Assembly (NCBI GenBank): GCA_016710065.1
Contig: JADJLP010000012.1
Location: forward strand, 60,250-124,249
Direction: 5' to 3'
DNA from: Candidatus Ideonella esbjergensis
Lineage (GTDB): Bacteria; Pseudomonadota; Gammaproteobacteria; Burkholderiales; Burkholderiaceae_C
Length of the DNA stretch: 64,000 nucleotides
The notes beneath the pieces are model-generated. The model saw nothing but the letters and a program-made list of their open reading frames with translations, searched no databases and was not told the origin of the DNA. Within the stretch, counting starts at the first letter, position 1. Each line of letters starts with the position of its first letter. Below, piece by piece: positions 17,369 through 26,445 of the stretch. The position numbers were made by a program, and so were the translations under genes.

Positions 17369-17417
17369 GGCCGGAATTGTCGCCGCAGGCGGATGCGGCG
17401 CCCGTGCGAACGGCCCC

Positions 17418-19067
17418 TCAAGCCGTGGGCAGCTTGTGGTCCTTGAACATCTCGCGCAACTTGAGCTTTTGCAGCTTGCCCGTGGCCGTGTGCGGCAGTT
17501 CGTCCACGAACACCACGTCGTCGGGGATCTGCCACTTGGCGATGCGACCGTCGAAAAAGCCCAAGATATCGGCGGCCGTCGTCTCAGCACCCGGCTTCTT
17601 CACAACCACCAGCAGCGGGCGCTCGTCCCACTTCGGGTGACGGCAGGAAATGGCCGCCGCCTCGTGCACGGCGGGGTGCGCCATGGCGATGTTTTCCAGG
17701 TCGATGGAGCTGATCCACTCGCCGCCCGACTTGATCACATCCTTGCTTCGGTCGGTGATCTGCATGAAGCCGTCGGCGTCGATGGTGGCCACGTCGCCGG
17801 TGGGGAACCAACCGGGCTCGCCGTCCACGGTCACCATGGGTGATTCGGTCTTGCCGAAATAGCTGCTGATGACCCAGTGGCCGCGCACCACCAGATCGCC
17901 CGAGGCCACTCCGTCCCAAGGCAGGCTCTTGCCTGCGTCGTCGATGATGGCCATGTCGATGCCATAGACCACCCTGCCCTGCTTTTCCAGCAGGCGTTGC
18001 TGGGCTTCCTTGGAGAGATGGTCTTGCCGCGAAGTCAACTTTGACAGCGTGCCCAGCGGCGAGAGCTCGGTCATGCCCCAGGCATGGATGACCTCAACGC
18101 CAAAGTCATCCTGCAGCGTCTTCATCATGGCCGGTGGGCAGGCCGAACCGCCGATCACCGTGCGCTTCAGGCTGCTGAACTTCAGCTGGTTGGCCTTCAT
18201 GTAGGTGAGCACGCCCAGCCACACGGTGGGCACGCCGGCCGAGAAGGTGACACGCTCGCTCTCGAACATCTCGAACATCGACTTGCCGTCCAGGTGCGGC
18301 CCGGGCAGCACCAGCTTGGCGCCCACCAGCGGCGCCGAGTACGGGATGCCCCAGGCGTTGACGTGGAACATGGGCACCACGGGCAGGATCACGTCGCGCG
18401 ACGAGCAGTTCATCGCATCGGGCAACGCCGCGCCATAGGCGTGCAGCACGGTGGAGCGGTGGCTGTACACGGCCCCCTTGGGGTTGCCGGTGGTGCCCGA
18501 GGTGTAGCAGAGGGTGCAGGCGGTGTTCTCGTCGAAGCTGGGCCAGGCGTAGGCGCCATCCTCGGCCGCCACCATGTCTTCGTAGCACAGCAGCTTGGCC
18601 AGCGTGGTGCTGGCCGGCATGTGGGCGCGGTCCGTCATCAGCACGAAGTGCTTCACCGTCTTCAACTCGCCGGCGAGCTTCTCCACCAGCGGCAAAAAGC
18701 TGAGGTCGAAGCACAGCACGCTGTCGGCCGCGTCATTGGCGATCCAGGCGATCTGTTCGGGGAACAAACGCGGGTTGATGGTGTGCACCACCAATTGCGA
18801 GCCCGACGAGCCGTAGTAGATCTCCACATGGCGGTAGCCGTTCCAGGCCAGCGTGGCCACGCGGTCGCCAGGCTGGCAGCCCAGGCGCGCAAACACCTGG
18901 GCCATCTTGCGCGAGCGCAGTTCCAGTTCGGCCCAGGTGGTGCGGTGCATGTCGCCTTCCACCCGCTTGGACACCACCTCGGTGGAACCGGAATGCCGCG
19001 CGGCATGCTGGATCAACGAGGAAATCATCAGCGGCATCTGCATCATCTGGCCCATCAATGCGCTCAT
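17418..19067 (-). CDS. Medium/long-chain acyl-CoA ligase, AlkK type
   Basis: A 549-residue AMP-forming ligase that activates fatty acids to CoA thioesters. The P-loop-like motif YTSGTTGNPKGAVYSHR lies near residue 195, HAWGMTELSPLGT is motif A5, and FPTGDVATIDADGFMQITDR carries the conserved Asp and Arg. The catalytic Lys is in TATGKLQKLKLRE near the C-terminus. The N-terminus MGQMMQMPLMISSLIQHAAR is characteristic of AlkK-like enzymes for medium-chain acids. It is transcribed alone, divergent from selO, with about 138 bases of shared regulatory space. Confidence 0.9.
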   Translation of the reverse strand: MSALMGQMMQMPLMISSLIQHAARHSGSTEVVSKRVEGDMHRTTWAELELRSRKMAQVFARLGCQPGDRVATLAWNGYRHVEIYYGSSGSQLVVHTINPRLFPEQIAWIANDAADSVLCFDLSFLPLVEKLAGELKTVKHFVLMTDRAHMPASTTLAKLLCYEDMVAAEDGAYAWPSFDENTACTLCYTSGTTGNPKGAVYSHRSTVLHAYGAALPDAMNCSSRDVILPVVPMFHVNAWGIPYSAPLVGAKLVLPGPHLDGKSMFEMFESERVTFSAGVPTVWLGVLTYMKANQLKFSSLKRTVIGGSACPPAMMKTLQDDFGVEVIHAWGMTELSPLGTLSKLTSRQDHLSKEAQQRLLEKQGRVVYGIDMAIIDDAGKSLPWDGVASGDLVVRGHWVISSYFGKTESPMVTVDGEPGWFPTGDVATIDADGFMQITDRSKDVIKSGGEWISSIDLENIAMAHPAVHEAAAISCRHPKWDERPLLVVVKKPGAETTAADILGFFDGRIAKWQIPDDVVFVDELPHTATGKLQKLKLREMFKDHKLPTA

Positions 19068-19205
19068 GGCGGTCTCCGTTTCGTGGTGGTTTTGAATCCC
19101 ACGATCATAGGCATTTCAGCGCCTGTTTCATGGTCGGATCGGCCCTAATGGCCCGTCAAAGTCCCTGCGTCACCGAGGTGACAAGCCGTCTGCCAAACTG
19201 CCTGC

Positions 19206-20711
19206 ATGCAAGCCCCTGTCGACACCTTTTCCCCCATGGGCCCGTGGCTGCAACGCTTTGCCGAGCAGGGCGCGGGCTTTCACACCGAGCTGCCCGCCCA
19301 GGGCCTGCCCGACCCGCACTGGGTGGCCCACAGCCCGGCCTGCGCCGAACTGCTGGGTTGGCCCGCCGACTGGTGGCAACGCAACCCCGAGGCCCTGGCC
19401 GTGTTCAGCGGCAACGCGCTGTGGCCTGGCATGCGGCCGCTGGCCTCGGTGTACAGCGGCCACCAGTTCGGGGCCTGGGCCGGTCAGCTGGGCGATGGTC
19501 GCGCACTGCTGCTGGGTGAGGTGACCACGCCCTCAGGCCTGGTGGAAGTGCAGATCAAGGGCGCCGGCCTCACGCCGTACTCGCGCATGGGCGACGGCCG
19601 GGCAGTTCTGCGCTCGTCCATCCGCGAGTTCCTGTGCTCCGAGGCCATGCACCACCTGGGCATCCCCACCACGCGGGCGCTGTGCCTCACCGGTTCGGCC
19701 CTTTCTGTGCGGCGCGAACGGGTGGAAACGGCTGCCGTGCTCACACGCGTGGCGCCCAGCTTCCTGCGCTTTGGCCATTTCGAACACTTCAGCCACCACG
19801 GCCGGCATGCGCAGCTGAAGCAGTTGCTTGACTTTGCCATCACCGAGTTCTACCCCGCGTGCGCCAGCGAGGCGCAGCCCGCCCTGGCGCTGCTGCAAGC
19901 GGTGTCAGAGCGCACCGCCATGCTGTTGGCGCATTGGCAAGCGGTGGGCTTCTGCCACGGCGTGATGAACACCGACAACATGTCGCTGCTGGGCCTGACG
20001 ATCGACTATGGCCCCTTTGGCTTCCTCGACAGCTTCGACCCGCACCACATCTGCAACCACACCGACACCCAGGGCCGCTACGCCTTCGCCCGCCAGCCCC
20101 AGGTGGCGTACTGGAACCTGCATGCCTTGGCCCAGGCCCTGGTGCCGTTGGTGGGCACCGGCAAGGGGGACGACGAGGATGTGGCCGCCATCCAGGCAGC
20201 GCTGGCCAGCTATGGCTCGGTGTTCTCGGCCGAGATGACGCGCTTGATGCGGCTCAAGTTGGGGCTGGCCACTGCACAGCCTGAAGATCCGCAGTTGGTG
20301 GATGACTTTCTGCGCCTGCTGGCCGCCAACCAGGTGGACTACACGATTGCAATGCGGCGTCTGGCCAAGGTGAGCAGCACCAGCGACGAGCCTGCGGCCC
20401 CGATGCGCGACATCATCCTGGACCGCGCCGCCTACGACGCCTGGGAAACGCGCTACCGCGCCCGCCTGCGGCAAGAAGCCAGCGTGGACGCCGAACGCGC
20501 TCTGCGCATGTGCATGGCCAACCCCAAGTTCGTGCTGCGCAACCACCTGGCCGAAACGGCCATCCAGCGCGCCGAGGCGGGCGACTTCAGCGAAACCCAG
20601 CAGTTGCTGAAAGTTCTGAGCCGGCCTTACGACGAACAAGCTGAACGCGAGGCCTACGCGGCCTTCCCGCCCGACTGGGCACAAAAACTCTCAGTGAGCT
20701 GTTCATCATGA
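19206..20711 (+). CDS. selO: Protein adenylyltransferase SelO (YdiU family)
   Basis: A 501-residue pseudokinase-fold enzyme that transfers AMP from ATP to protein hydroxyls. Visible marks are VYSGHQFGAWAGQLGDGRA (the inverted nucleotide-binding region), LRSSIREFLCSEAMHHLGI, GFCHGVMNTDNMSLLGLTID with the catalytic-loop Asn/Asp, and FGFLDSFDP. The tail ends LSVSCSS, where Cys replaces the selenocysteine of eukaryotic SelO. Its stop overlaps the msrB start (ATGA), so the AMPylator and a methionine sulfoxide reductase are made together, in keeping with the family's link to redox stress. Confidence 0.95.
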   Translation: MQAPVDTFSPMGPWLQRFAEQGAGFHTELPAQGLPDPHWVAHSPACAELLGWPADWWQRNPEALAVFSGNALWPGMRPLASVYSGHQFGAWAGQLGDGRALLLGEVTTPSGLVEVQIKGAGLTPYSRMGDGRAVLRSSIREFLCSEAMHHLGIPTTRALCLTGSALSVRRERVETAAVLTRVAPSFLRFGHFEHFSHHGRHAQLKQLLDFAITEFYPACASEAQPALALLQAVSERTAMLLAHWQAVGFCHGVMNTDNMSLLGLTIDYGPFGFLDSFDPHHICNHTDTQGRYAFARQPQVAYWNLHALAQALVPLVGTGKGDDEDVAAIQAALASYGSVFSAEMTRLMRLKLGLATAQPEDPQLVDDFLRLLAANQVDYTIAMRRLAKVSSTSDEPAAPMRDIILDRAAYDAWETRYRARLRQEASVDAERALRMCMANPKFVLRNHLAETAIQRAEAGDFSETQQLLKVLSRPYDEQAEREAYAAFPPDWAQKLSVSCSS

Positions 20712-21166
20712 GCAACGACAAACGCCACCCGCATGACGACCCGCGCTACGCGGTGCACAAGACCGAGGCCGAGTGGCGCGCCGCGCTGAGCCCGGCCCAG
20801 TTCGCCGTGGCCCGCCAGGCCGCCACCGAGCGCGCCTTCACCGGCCAGTACTGGAACCACTGGGACAAGGACGGCCACTACCGTTGCGTGGCCTGTGGCG
20901 AAGTGCTGTTCAGCGCCGACAGCAAGTTCGACGCCGGCTGCGGCTGGCCCAGCTACTGGCAGGCGGTGGACGACGGCCGTGTGGAGCGCGTGGAAGACCG
21001 CACGCACGGGATGCTGCGCGTGGAAGTGCGCTGCGCAAAGTGCGGCTCGCACCTGGGCCATGTGTTCGACGACGGCCCCGAGCCCACAGGTGAGCGCTTC
21101 TGCATCAATTCGGCAGCGATACACTTCGCGCCGGACGCGGACGCCGTTGGTCCCAACAACCCATGA
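20708..21166 (+). CDS. msrB: Peptide-methionine (R)-S-oxide reductase MsrB
   Basis: A 152-residue enzyme that repairs methionine-R-sulfoxide in proteins. Structural zinc is bound by CVAC and CAKC, the active Cys lies in GERFCINSAAI near residue 135, and FDAGCGWPSYWQ is the substrate-site motif. No signal peptide is present, so it is cytoplasmic. It overlaps selO by four bases at its start and yciB by four at its end. Confidence 0.95.
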   Translation: MSNDKRHPHDDPRYAVHKTEAEWRAALSPAQFAVARQAATERAFTGQYWNHWDKDGHYRCVACGEVLFSADSKFDAGCGWPSYWQAVDDGRVERVEDRTHGMLRVEVRCAKCGSHLGHVFDDGPEPTGERFCINSAAIHFAPDADAVGPNNP

Positions 21167-21816
21167 AACTGCTGCTCGACTTCCTGCCCCTCATACTTTT
21201 CTTCGGCACCTTCAAGTACGGCGAAGGCCACAAGGACTGGGCCGCCAGCTTTGCCAACGACCACTTTGGAATGCTGGTGTCCGGCGGCCAGGTGGCGCCC
21301 GACCAGGCGCCCGTGCTGCTGGCCACGCTGATGGCCATCGCAGCCACTTTTGTGGCTGTGCTGATCCAAAAGTTGCGCAGACAGAAGATCGACATGATGC
21401 TGTGGATCACGCTGGCTGTGGTCACCGTGCTGGGCGGACTCACCGTCTGGTTCCACAACGAGACCTTCATCAAATGGAAGCCCAGCGTCGTGTATTGGGC
21501 CCTGGGCCTAATTTACTGGGGCAGCGTGGCGCTGTTCGGCAAAAACATCCTCAAGGTCACGCTTGGCGAGCAACTGGAATTACCCGACAGCGCCTGGCGC
21601 ACGCTCAACGGGGCCTGGATCTCGTTCTTTGCCTTTCTGGGTGTGCTCAACCTGGTGGTGGCCTACAACGTACCCACCGCCACCTGGGTCGATTTCAAGG
21701 TCTTTGGCACCACCGGCCTGACGCTGCTGTTCATCATCGGCCAGGGCTTCTACGTGCACAAGCAAATGCCACCCGAAGCCGAGGCCGCCGTTGACGGCAA
21801 GGGCCCCAACACCTGA
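21163..21816 (+). CDS. yciB: Inner-membrane septation protein YciB/IspZ
   Basis: A 217-residue protein with five hydrophobic helices, beginning MKLLLDFLPLILFFGTFKYG. FHNETFIKWKPSVVYWALGL in the middle and FKVFGTTGLTLLFIIGQGFYV at the end are the conserved parts of the family. YciB takes part in envelope maintenance and septum formation and contacts elongasome and divisome proteins. It is coupled to msrB by a four-base overlap and followed closely by bolA. Confidence 0.93.
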   Translation: MKLLLDFLPLILFFGTFKYGEGHKDWAASFANDHFGMLVSGGQVAPDQAPVLLATLMAIAATFVAVLIQKLRRQKIDMMLWITLAVVTVLGGLTVWFHNETFIKWKPSVVYWALGLIYWGSVALFGKNILKVTLGEQLELPDSAWRTLNGAWISFFAFLGVLNLVVAYNVPTATWVDFKVFGTTGLTLLFIIGQGFYVHKQMPPEAEAAVDGKGPNT

Positions 21817-21829
21817 TGACCACCGCTTC

Positions 21830-22114
21830 ATGACCACGGCCACACCCCACGTCAGCGCCGCCGCAGTTGAAGCCTGCCTGCGCGAGCAACTGGCCCCGGA
21901 AACGCTGCGGGTCAACGACGACAGCGCCGCCCACGCCGGCCACGCCGGTGCCCGTGAAGGCAGCCATTTGTCGGTGCAAATCGTCAGCCCGCTCTTTACC
22001 GGCCTTAGCAGGGTGAGCCGGCATCGCCTTGTGTATGATGCCCTGCGCAGCCTGATACCCCAGGGCATACACGCGCTGGCGATCGATGCCCGCGCCCCAG
22101 GCGAAGCGCCCTGA
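21830..22114 (+). CDS. BolA family protein
   Basis: A 94-residue small protein. SAHAGHAGAREGSHLSVQI is the diagnostic BolA segment, with the His that can take part in iron-sulfur binding with monothiol glutaredoxins, and LSRVSRHRLVYDALRSLI is the second conserved half. BolA-like proteins help iron-sulfur trafficking or act as regulators of envelope genes. It sits 13 bases after yciB and is followed by ppiC, an arrangement common in betaproteobacteria. Confidence 0.9.
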   Translation: MTTATPHVSAAAVEACLREQLAPETLRVNDDSAAHAGHAGAREGSHLSVQIVSPLFTGLSRVSRHRLVYDALRSLIPQGIHALAIDARAPGEAP

Positions 22115-22146
22115 GCCGTGACACTCTCCCCCCGAAAGACCCTCGA

Positions 22147-22959
22147 ATGAAATTCAAGTCCACCCTTGTGATGGCCGCCGTGGCCGTTCTTCTGCCTCTG
22201 GCCGCCCAGGCCCAGAACATCGCCGTCGTCAACGGCAAGGCTGTGCCCAAGGCGCGCCTGACCACGCTGCTGCAGCAAGCCGGCCGTGCCGGCCAGCCGG
22301 TGGCACCAGAAATGGAATCGCGGGCCCGCGACGAAGTGGTGCTGCGCGAGATCTTTGCCCAGGAAGCCGAGAAGCAAGGCATCGCCCGCGGCGATGACTA
22401 CAAGGCCCAGATGGAGCTGGCCCGCCAGACCGTGCTGATCCGCGAGCTGTTCAACAGCTACCAGAAAAAGGCCCAGCCCAGCGACGCCGAAGCCCGCGCC
22501 GAGTACGACAAGGTCAAGGCCCAGCAGAGCGGCACCGAGTACAAGGCCCGCCACATCCTGGTCGAGAAGGAAGACGACGCCAAGAAGCTGGTCGCCGAGA
22601 TCAAGGCCGGCGCCAAGTTCGAGGACGTGGCCAAGAAGAACTCCAAGGACACCGGCTCGGCCGAGAACGGTGGCGAACTCGACTACGCCAAGCCCGAGTC
22701 CTATGTGCCCGAGTTTGGCCAGGCCATGGCCAAGCTGACCAAGGGCGCGATGACCGAAACCCCGGTCAAGTCGCAGTTCGGCTGGCACATCATCAAGCTG
22801 GAAGATTCGCGCGAGGCGCAGTTCCCGGCCTTCGACGAAGTGAAGCCTCAGCTGATTCAGCGCATCACCCAGATGAAGCTGCAGGAGTACCAGGAGAAGC
22901 TGCGCAGCTCGGCCAAGACCGACTACAAGTTCTCGGCGCAAGCGCCGCAGCAGCACTGA
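22147..22959 (+). CDS. Periplasmic peptidyl-prolyl isomerase, parvulin type
   Basis: A 270-residue chaperone-like isomerase. A cleavable signal peptide (MKFKSTLVMAAVAVLLPLAA, cleavage after AQA) sends it to the periplasm. An N-terminal SurA-like helical arm (about 23-125) precedes a parvulin domain (about 130-225) with YKARHILVEKEDDAKKL, KNSKDTGSAENGGELDY and SQFGWHIIKLED. It would assist folding of exported proteins. It is the last gene of the selO operon, and a rho-independent terminator follows 24 bases later. Confidence 0.92.
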   Translation: MKFKSTLVMAAVAVLLPLAAQAQNIAVVNGKAVPKARLTTLLQQAGRAGQPVAPEMESRARDEVVLREIFAQEAEKQGIARGDDYKAQMELARQTVLIRELFNSYQKKAQPSDAEARAEYDKVKAQQSGTEYKARHILVEKEDDAKKLVAEIKAGAKFEDVAKKNSKDTGSAENGGELDYAKPESYVPEFGQAMAKLTKGAMTETPVKSQFGWHIIKLEDSREAQFPAFDEVKPQLIQRITQMKLQEYQEKLRSSAKTDYKFSAQAPQQH

Positions 22960-22983
22960 GCGGACCAGGCCGCGCAACGATCT

Positions 22984-23006
22984 GGGCACCCTCGGGTGCC
23001 CTTTTT
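22984..23006 (+). terminator. Rho-independent terminator of the selO-ppi operon
   Basis: A seven-pair stem, GGGCACC (22984-22990) with GGTGCCC (22995-23001), around a CTCG loop is followed at once by TTTTTG. It lies between the convergent ppi and ybbA genes. Confidence 0.9.
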
Positions 23007-23018
23007 GTTGGTGACGAG

Positions 23019-23693
23019 TCAGGTCGGCAACAGCCGCCCGGCCTCGATGTGCAATTGGCGTTCGCAGCGCGCAGCAATGGCCGTGTCATGCGTCACCAGC
23101 ACCAGGGTCGTGCCGGCCTCGCGGTTGAGCTCCAGCATCAGCTGCATCACCGTTTCGCCGGTGGCGAAATCCAGGCTGCCGGTGGGCTCGTCGGCCAGCA
23201 GCACCCGGGGGCGCACCACGAAGGCGCGGGCCAGCGCCACACGCTGCTGCTCGCCGCCCGAGAGCACGCGGGGGTAGTGGCGCAGCCGCTCGCCCAGGCC
23301 CACGCGGCGCAGCATCTCGGTGGCCTGGGCGCGGGCGTCGTGCTGGCCGGCCAGTTCCAGCGGCAGCATCACGTTCTCCAGCGCGGTGCGGTTGGCCAGC
23401 AGCTGAAAGCTCTGGAACACGAAGCCCAGTTGCCTCGCCCGCACCTCGGCTCGCGCATCTTCGTCGAGCGCGAACAGATCGACTCCACCCAAGCGCACCG
23501 TGCCCTCGGTGGGCACGTCCAGCCCGGCCATCAAGGCCAGCAAGGTGCTCTTGCCCGAGCCCGACGCGCCCACGATGGCGGCCGATTCCTGCGGCTGCAG
23601 AGAGAAATCGATGTCGTGGAGAATGGTCAGCGTGCCGGTGGCGTCCGTCACGCGTTTGGTGACATGGTCAACACAGATGATGGGTTCAGACAT
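23019..23693 (-). CDS. ybbA: ABC transporter ATP-binding protein, YbbA type
   Basis: A 224-residue ATPase of the LolD/MacB type. It shows Walker A GASGSGKST, the Q-loop VFQSFQLLANRTALENV, signature LSGGEQQRVALARA, Walker B VLLADEPTGSLD and the switch LVTHD. The partner permease (YbbP type) is not within the next genes here; instead the gene is divergent from a TesA-like lipase/esterase, the same pairing known from E. coli (ybbA-tesA). Its ATG overlaps that of the lipase gene on the opposite strand by two bases. Confidence 0.88.
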   Translation of the reverse strand: MSEPIICVDHVTKRVTDATGTLTILHDIDFSLQPQESAAIVGASGSGKSTLLALMAGLDVPTEGTVRLGGVDLFALDEDARAEVRARQLGFVFQSFQLLANRTALENVMLPLELAGQHDARAQATEMLRRVGLGERLRHYPRVLSGGEQQRVALARAFVVRPRVLLADEPTGSLDFATGETVMQLMLELNREAGTTLVLVTHDTAIAARCERQLHIEAGRLLPT

Positions 23694-24369
23694 GGGCAAG
23701 GGCAGGCTGGTTTCGAAGCGACGGTGGCTGGGCTGGGCCGCCGTGCTGGCGGGCCTGGGCACCCACTGTAGCCTGAGCCTTGCCGCCCCGCCGGGCACAT
23801 CCCAAGCCCTGCCTGTGCTGCTGGTGGTGGGCGACAGCCTCTCGGCCGAATACGGTCTGGCCAAAGGCTCGGGATGGGTGGCATTGCTGGAGCGACGCGT
23901 GGCGGAGGAGCACCTGCCGGTGCGTGTGCAAAACGCCAGCATCAGTGGCGACACCACGGCCGGTGGCCGTTCTCGCCTGCCGGCCTTGCTGACCCAGCAC
24001 AAGCCGGCGGTGGTGGTGATCGAGCTGGGTGGCAACGACGCGCTGCGCGGCCTGCCCATCACGGCCACCCGAGACAATCTGAACACGATGACCACAGCCG
24101 CCCAGCAGGCCGGTGCCAAGGTGCTGCTGGTGGGCATGCAAGTGCCACCCAACTACGGACGGCAATACACACAGGATTTCAGCCAGGTGTTTTCCGACGT
24201 GGCCCAGGCACGCAAGGTGGCCCTGGTGCCCTTTCTGCTCAAGGGTGTGGCCGATGGGCCGGATGCAGCCACGCTGTTTCAGCCCGACCGCATTCACCCA
24301 TTGGCGCAAGCGCATCCCAGGCTGCTGACCAATGTGTGGCCGGCGCTCAAGCCCTTGATCGCACGCTGA
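23692..24369 (+). CDS. tesA: SGNH/GDSL arylesterase, TesA type
   Basis: A 225-residue secreted hydrolase. Residues 1-32 form a basic then hydrophobic signal peptide ending near SLAAP. The catalytic blocks are VVGDSLSAEYGL (Ser), SGDTTAGG, IELGGNDALRG (Asn) and DRIHP (Asp/His). TesA-type enzymes act as thioesterase, lysophospholipase and protease I in the periplasm. The ATG lies inside the CATG shared with divergent ybbA, so each gene must use promoter sequence within the other's coding region unless the true start is downstream; no good later start is seen. Confidence 0.9.
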   Translation: MGKGRLVSKRRWLGWAAVLAGLGTHCSLSLAAPPGTSQALPVLLVVGDSLSAEYGLAKGSGWVALLERRVAEEHLPVRVQNASISGDTTAGGRSRLPALLTQHKPAVVVIELGGNDALRGLPITATRDNLNTMTTAAQQAGAKVLLVGMQVPPNYGRQYTQDFSQVFSDVAQARKVALVPFLLKGVADGPDAATLFQPDRIHPLAQAHPRLLTNVWPALKPLIAR

Positions 24370-24405
24370 GCCGGCGGCCTCGCAGGTCCGCCGCAATCGC
24401 AGGCT

Positions 24406-26373
24406 TCAGTTCAGGTCGCGCCGGTCGCCCTTGCCACCTCGGCCGTTGTCCTGTCGGCGCTCAGCCGGGGCCTCCTTGGCTGCAGGCTGCTGGGGCTGAG
24501 CTTGTGGGGCCTGACGTTGGGGGACTTGTTGCGCCTGGGGTGACTGTTGCACCTGGGGTTGGCGCTGCTCCACCACCACCGGCGCGGCCATGCGGCGCTC
24601 ACCGCGCTGCGGTTGCTCCATCTGTTGCGGGCGCGGCTCCATGGCCGGGGCCCGCTGTTGCGACACCTCACGCGGTGTGTAGCCACGCGGCGCGTCTTGC
24701 GCGGCTGGGGCCGGCATGGGTGAACGCTGGAAGCCCTGTTCGCTGCGGTTGGGCATGCCGTCGTTGCCAGCCGCAGGGTTGTTCTGCGACCGCCAGCCCG
24801 CAGGCGGCTGGGTGGACTGTTGCGGCAGCTGTGGCTGCTGTGGCCGCTGGGCCGGCATCACGGCGGGCGACACCTCGATGCGCTGCATGGCGTTGGGGCG
24901 AGGGTCGCCCTGAGGACCACCGCCACGCTGCCCACGCTCGTCGTTGCGCCCCGGTGCGGCGCCAGGGCGCGGCACTTCACGCATCTGGCCAGGCACCGGC
25001 ACCACGCGGGGCAACAGCTGCACACCTTGCGGGGTGGGCGGCGTCATGGTGCGGATGGGGGCGCCACGGTCACCGCGCCAGCCGCGCTGCACCACTTCAT
25101 CGGGCGCGCGCTGTGGCGCCACCGCCACCGGCTGGCGCTGCTGCAGGGCTTGGGCCGCCACCACGGTGATGCCACCGGGCACACCGCGATTGGTGTAGGA
25201 CACCGGCGGACGCTGGCCCCGCTCGGGCTCGCGCGGCAGCAACGCGTGGTTGCGGTTGATGTTCTGGATGTAATGGGGCGAGGTGCGGTACGAGGGGTAA
25301 TAGGCTTCGCGCGGGGCCAGCGGAATCCAGCCCACGCCCGGGCCACCACCCACGCGCAGCGATGCGTTGAAGCCATTGCCGCCCACCCAGGCCACCAAGG
25401 CCGGCGAGTACACCGGGCGGCGCTCACGGTGGCCCGGTGACCAGCACCAGCGGCCGCTGAAAAATACCCAGCGCCCGTAGTGGAAGGGTGCAAAGCCCCA
25501 GGGCGAATCGTCCACCCAGGTCCAACCCCAAGGGCTGACCCAGGCCCATTGGCCGTAGCGGTAAGGGGCCCAACCCGGGTCCACCTGTGGCGCCCAGATG
25601 GCGCCGTATTCGGGGTGGTTGCTCCACTGACCATAGCGGTCCAGGTCTTCGGCGCCGGTCATCTCGGGCGAGACGTAGCGGCTGTCTGCCCGACGGTCGT
25701 GGCGCACGTCTTCGTCGCGCGCCCACTGCTGCAATTCGTCGCTGACCGGTTGGGCCCAGCTGTAGTGCATGGCGCGGTCAGCGTTGTCGACCCAGAATTC
25801 GGCCCGCTGGCCGTTGCGGATGGCCAGGCCCGAATCGCGGCCCTCGAACAGGATCTCGCCCATCATAGCCTCGGCCTTGCTGTCGCGGGTGCTGTTGTCC
25901 ACGCGGTAGAAGCCCACGGCACGCGGCGTGAAACGGCCCTCGTCGGTAAGCACCTCCACTTCGCCCACCACCTCGGGCTCGCGCACACGCACGGTGAGCG
26001 AGCCTTCGGCGATTTGCAATTGAATGCGTTCATCGTCCAGGCGCATCACCTGCACATCGGTGTGCTCACCCAGGCGGAAGGTGGTGGAACCCACCTGCAA
26101 CTCGGCACGAGCATTGTTGTCGGTGGTGATGCGGTCGCCGGTAGTGATGGGTCGGTTGCGCTGCAGGTTCAGCCATTCGCCCTGCCCGGCCTCCATGGTC
26201 CAGACTTGGCCGCGCGTCTCACCCACGCGGCCCACGCGGCCAGGGGGGTCGTCCATGGCCGAGGCCGCCAAGGCCGTAAATGCCAGGCTCATGGCCACCA
26301 GCCATCTGCCGCCCATTGCCACACCGTGCACCAGGCCCCTGGTCTTGTGGGCCGTCAAGCTTGTCATGTTCAT
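24406..26373 (-). CDS. FecR-domain / DUF6600-type tryptophan-rich exported protein
   Basis: A 655-residue protein. A signal peptide (about residues 1-38, ending near ASAMD) is followed by a FecR-like domain (about 45-165: NRPITTGDRITTDNNARAEL, GSTTFRLGEHTDVQV). Residues about 240-340 hold repeated Tyr/Trp-rich units (YGQWSNHPEYGAIW, YRYGQWAWVSPWGWTW, HYGRWVFFSGRWCW), typical of DUF6600. The last 250 residues are Pro/Gln/Arg-rich and probably disordered. GGAGGT lies seven bases before the chosen ATG, which rules out the longer upstream reading. The family is exported and uncharacterised; envelope or extracytoplasmic signalling is only a guess. Confidence 0.8.
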   Translation of the reverse strand: MNMTSLTAHKTRGLVHGVAMGGRWLVAMSLAFTALAASAMDDPPGRVGRVGETRGQVWTMEAGQGEWLNLQRNRPITTGDRITTDNNARAELQVGSTTFRLGEHTDVQVMRLDDERIQLQIAEGSLTVRVREPEVVGEVEVLTDEGRFTPRAVGFYRVDNSTRDSKAEAMMGEILFEGRDSGLAIRNGQRAEFWVDNADRAMHYSWAQPVSDELQQWARDEDVRHDRRADSRYVSPEMTGAEDLDRYGQWSNHPEYGAIWAPQVDPGWAPYRYGQWAWVSPWGWTWVDDSPWGFAPFHYGRWVFFSGRWCWSPGHRERRPVYSPALVAWVGGNGFNASLRVGGGPGVGWIPLAPREAYYPSYRTSPHYIQNINRNHALLPREPERGQRPPVSYTNRGVPGGITVVAAQALQQRQPVAVAPQRAPDEVVQRGWRGDRGAPIRTMTPPTPQGVQLLPRVVPVPGQMREVPRPGAAPGRNDERGQRGGGPQGDPRPNAMQRIEVSPAVMPAQRPQQPQLPQQSTQPPAGWRSQNNPAAGNDGMPNRSEQGFQRSPMPAPAAQDAPRGYTPREVSQQRAPAMEPRPQQMEQPQRGERRMAAPVVVEQRQPQVQQSPQAQQVPQRQAPQAQPQQPAAKEAPAERRQDNGRGGKGDRRDLN

Positions 26374-26445
26374 GCGAACACCTCCAGAACCCAGCAACGT
26401 TCCAGCACCCCCGGGCGCTGACAAGCCATTTGTGTCCATGTTTGT

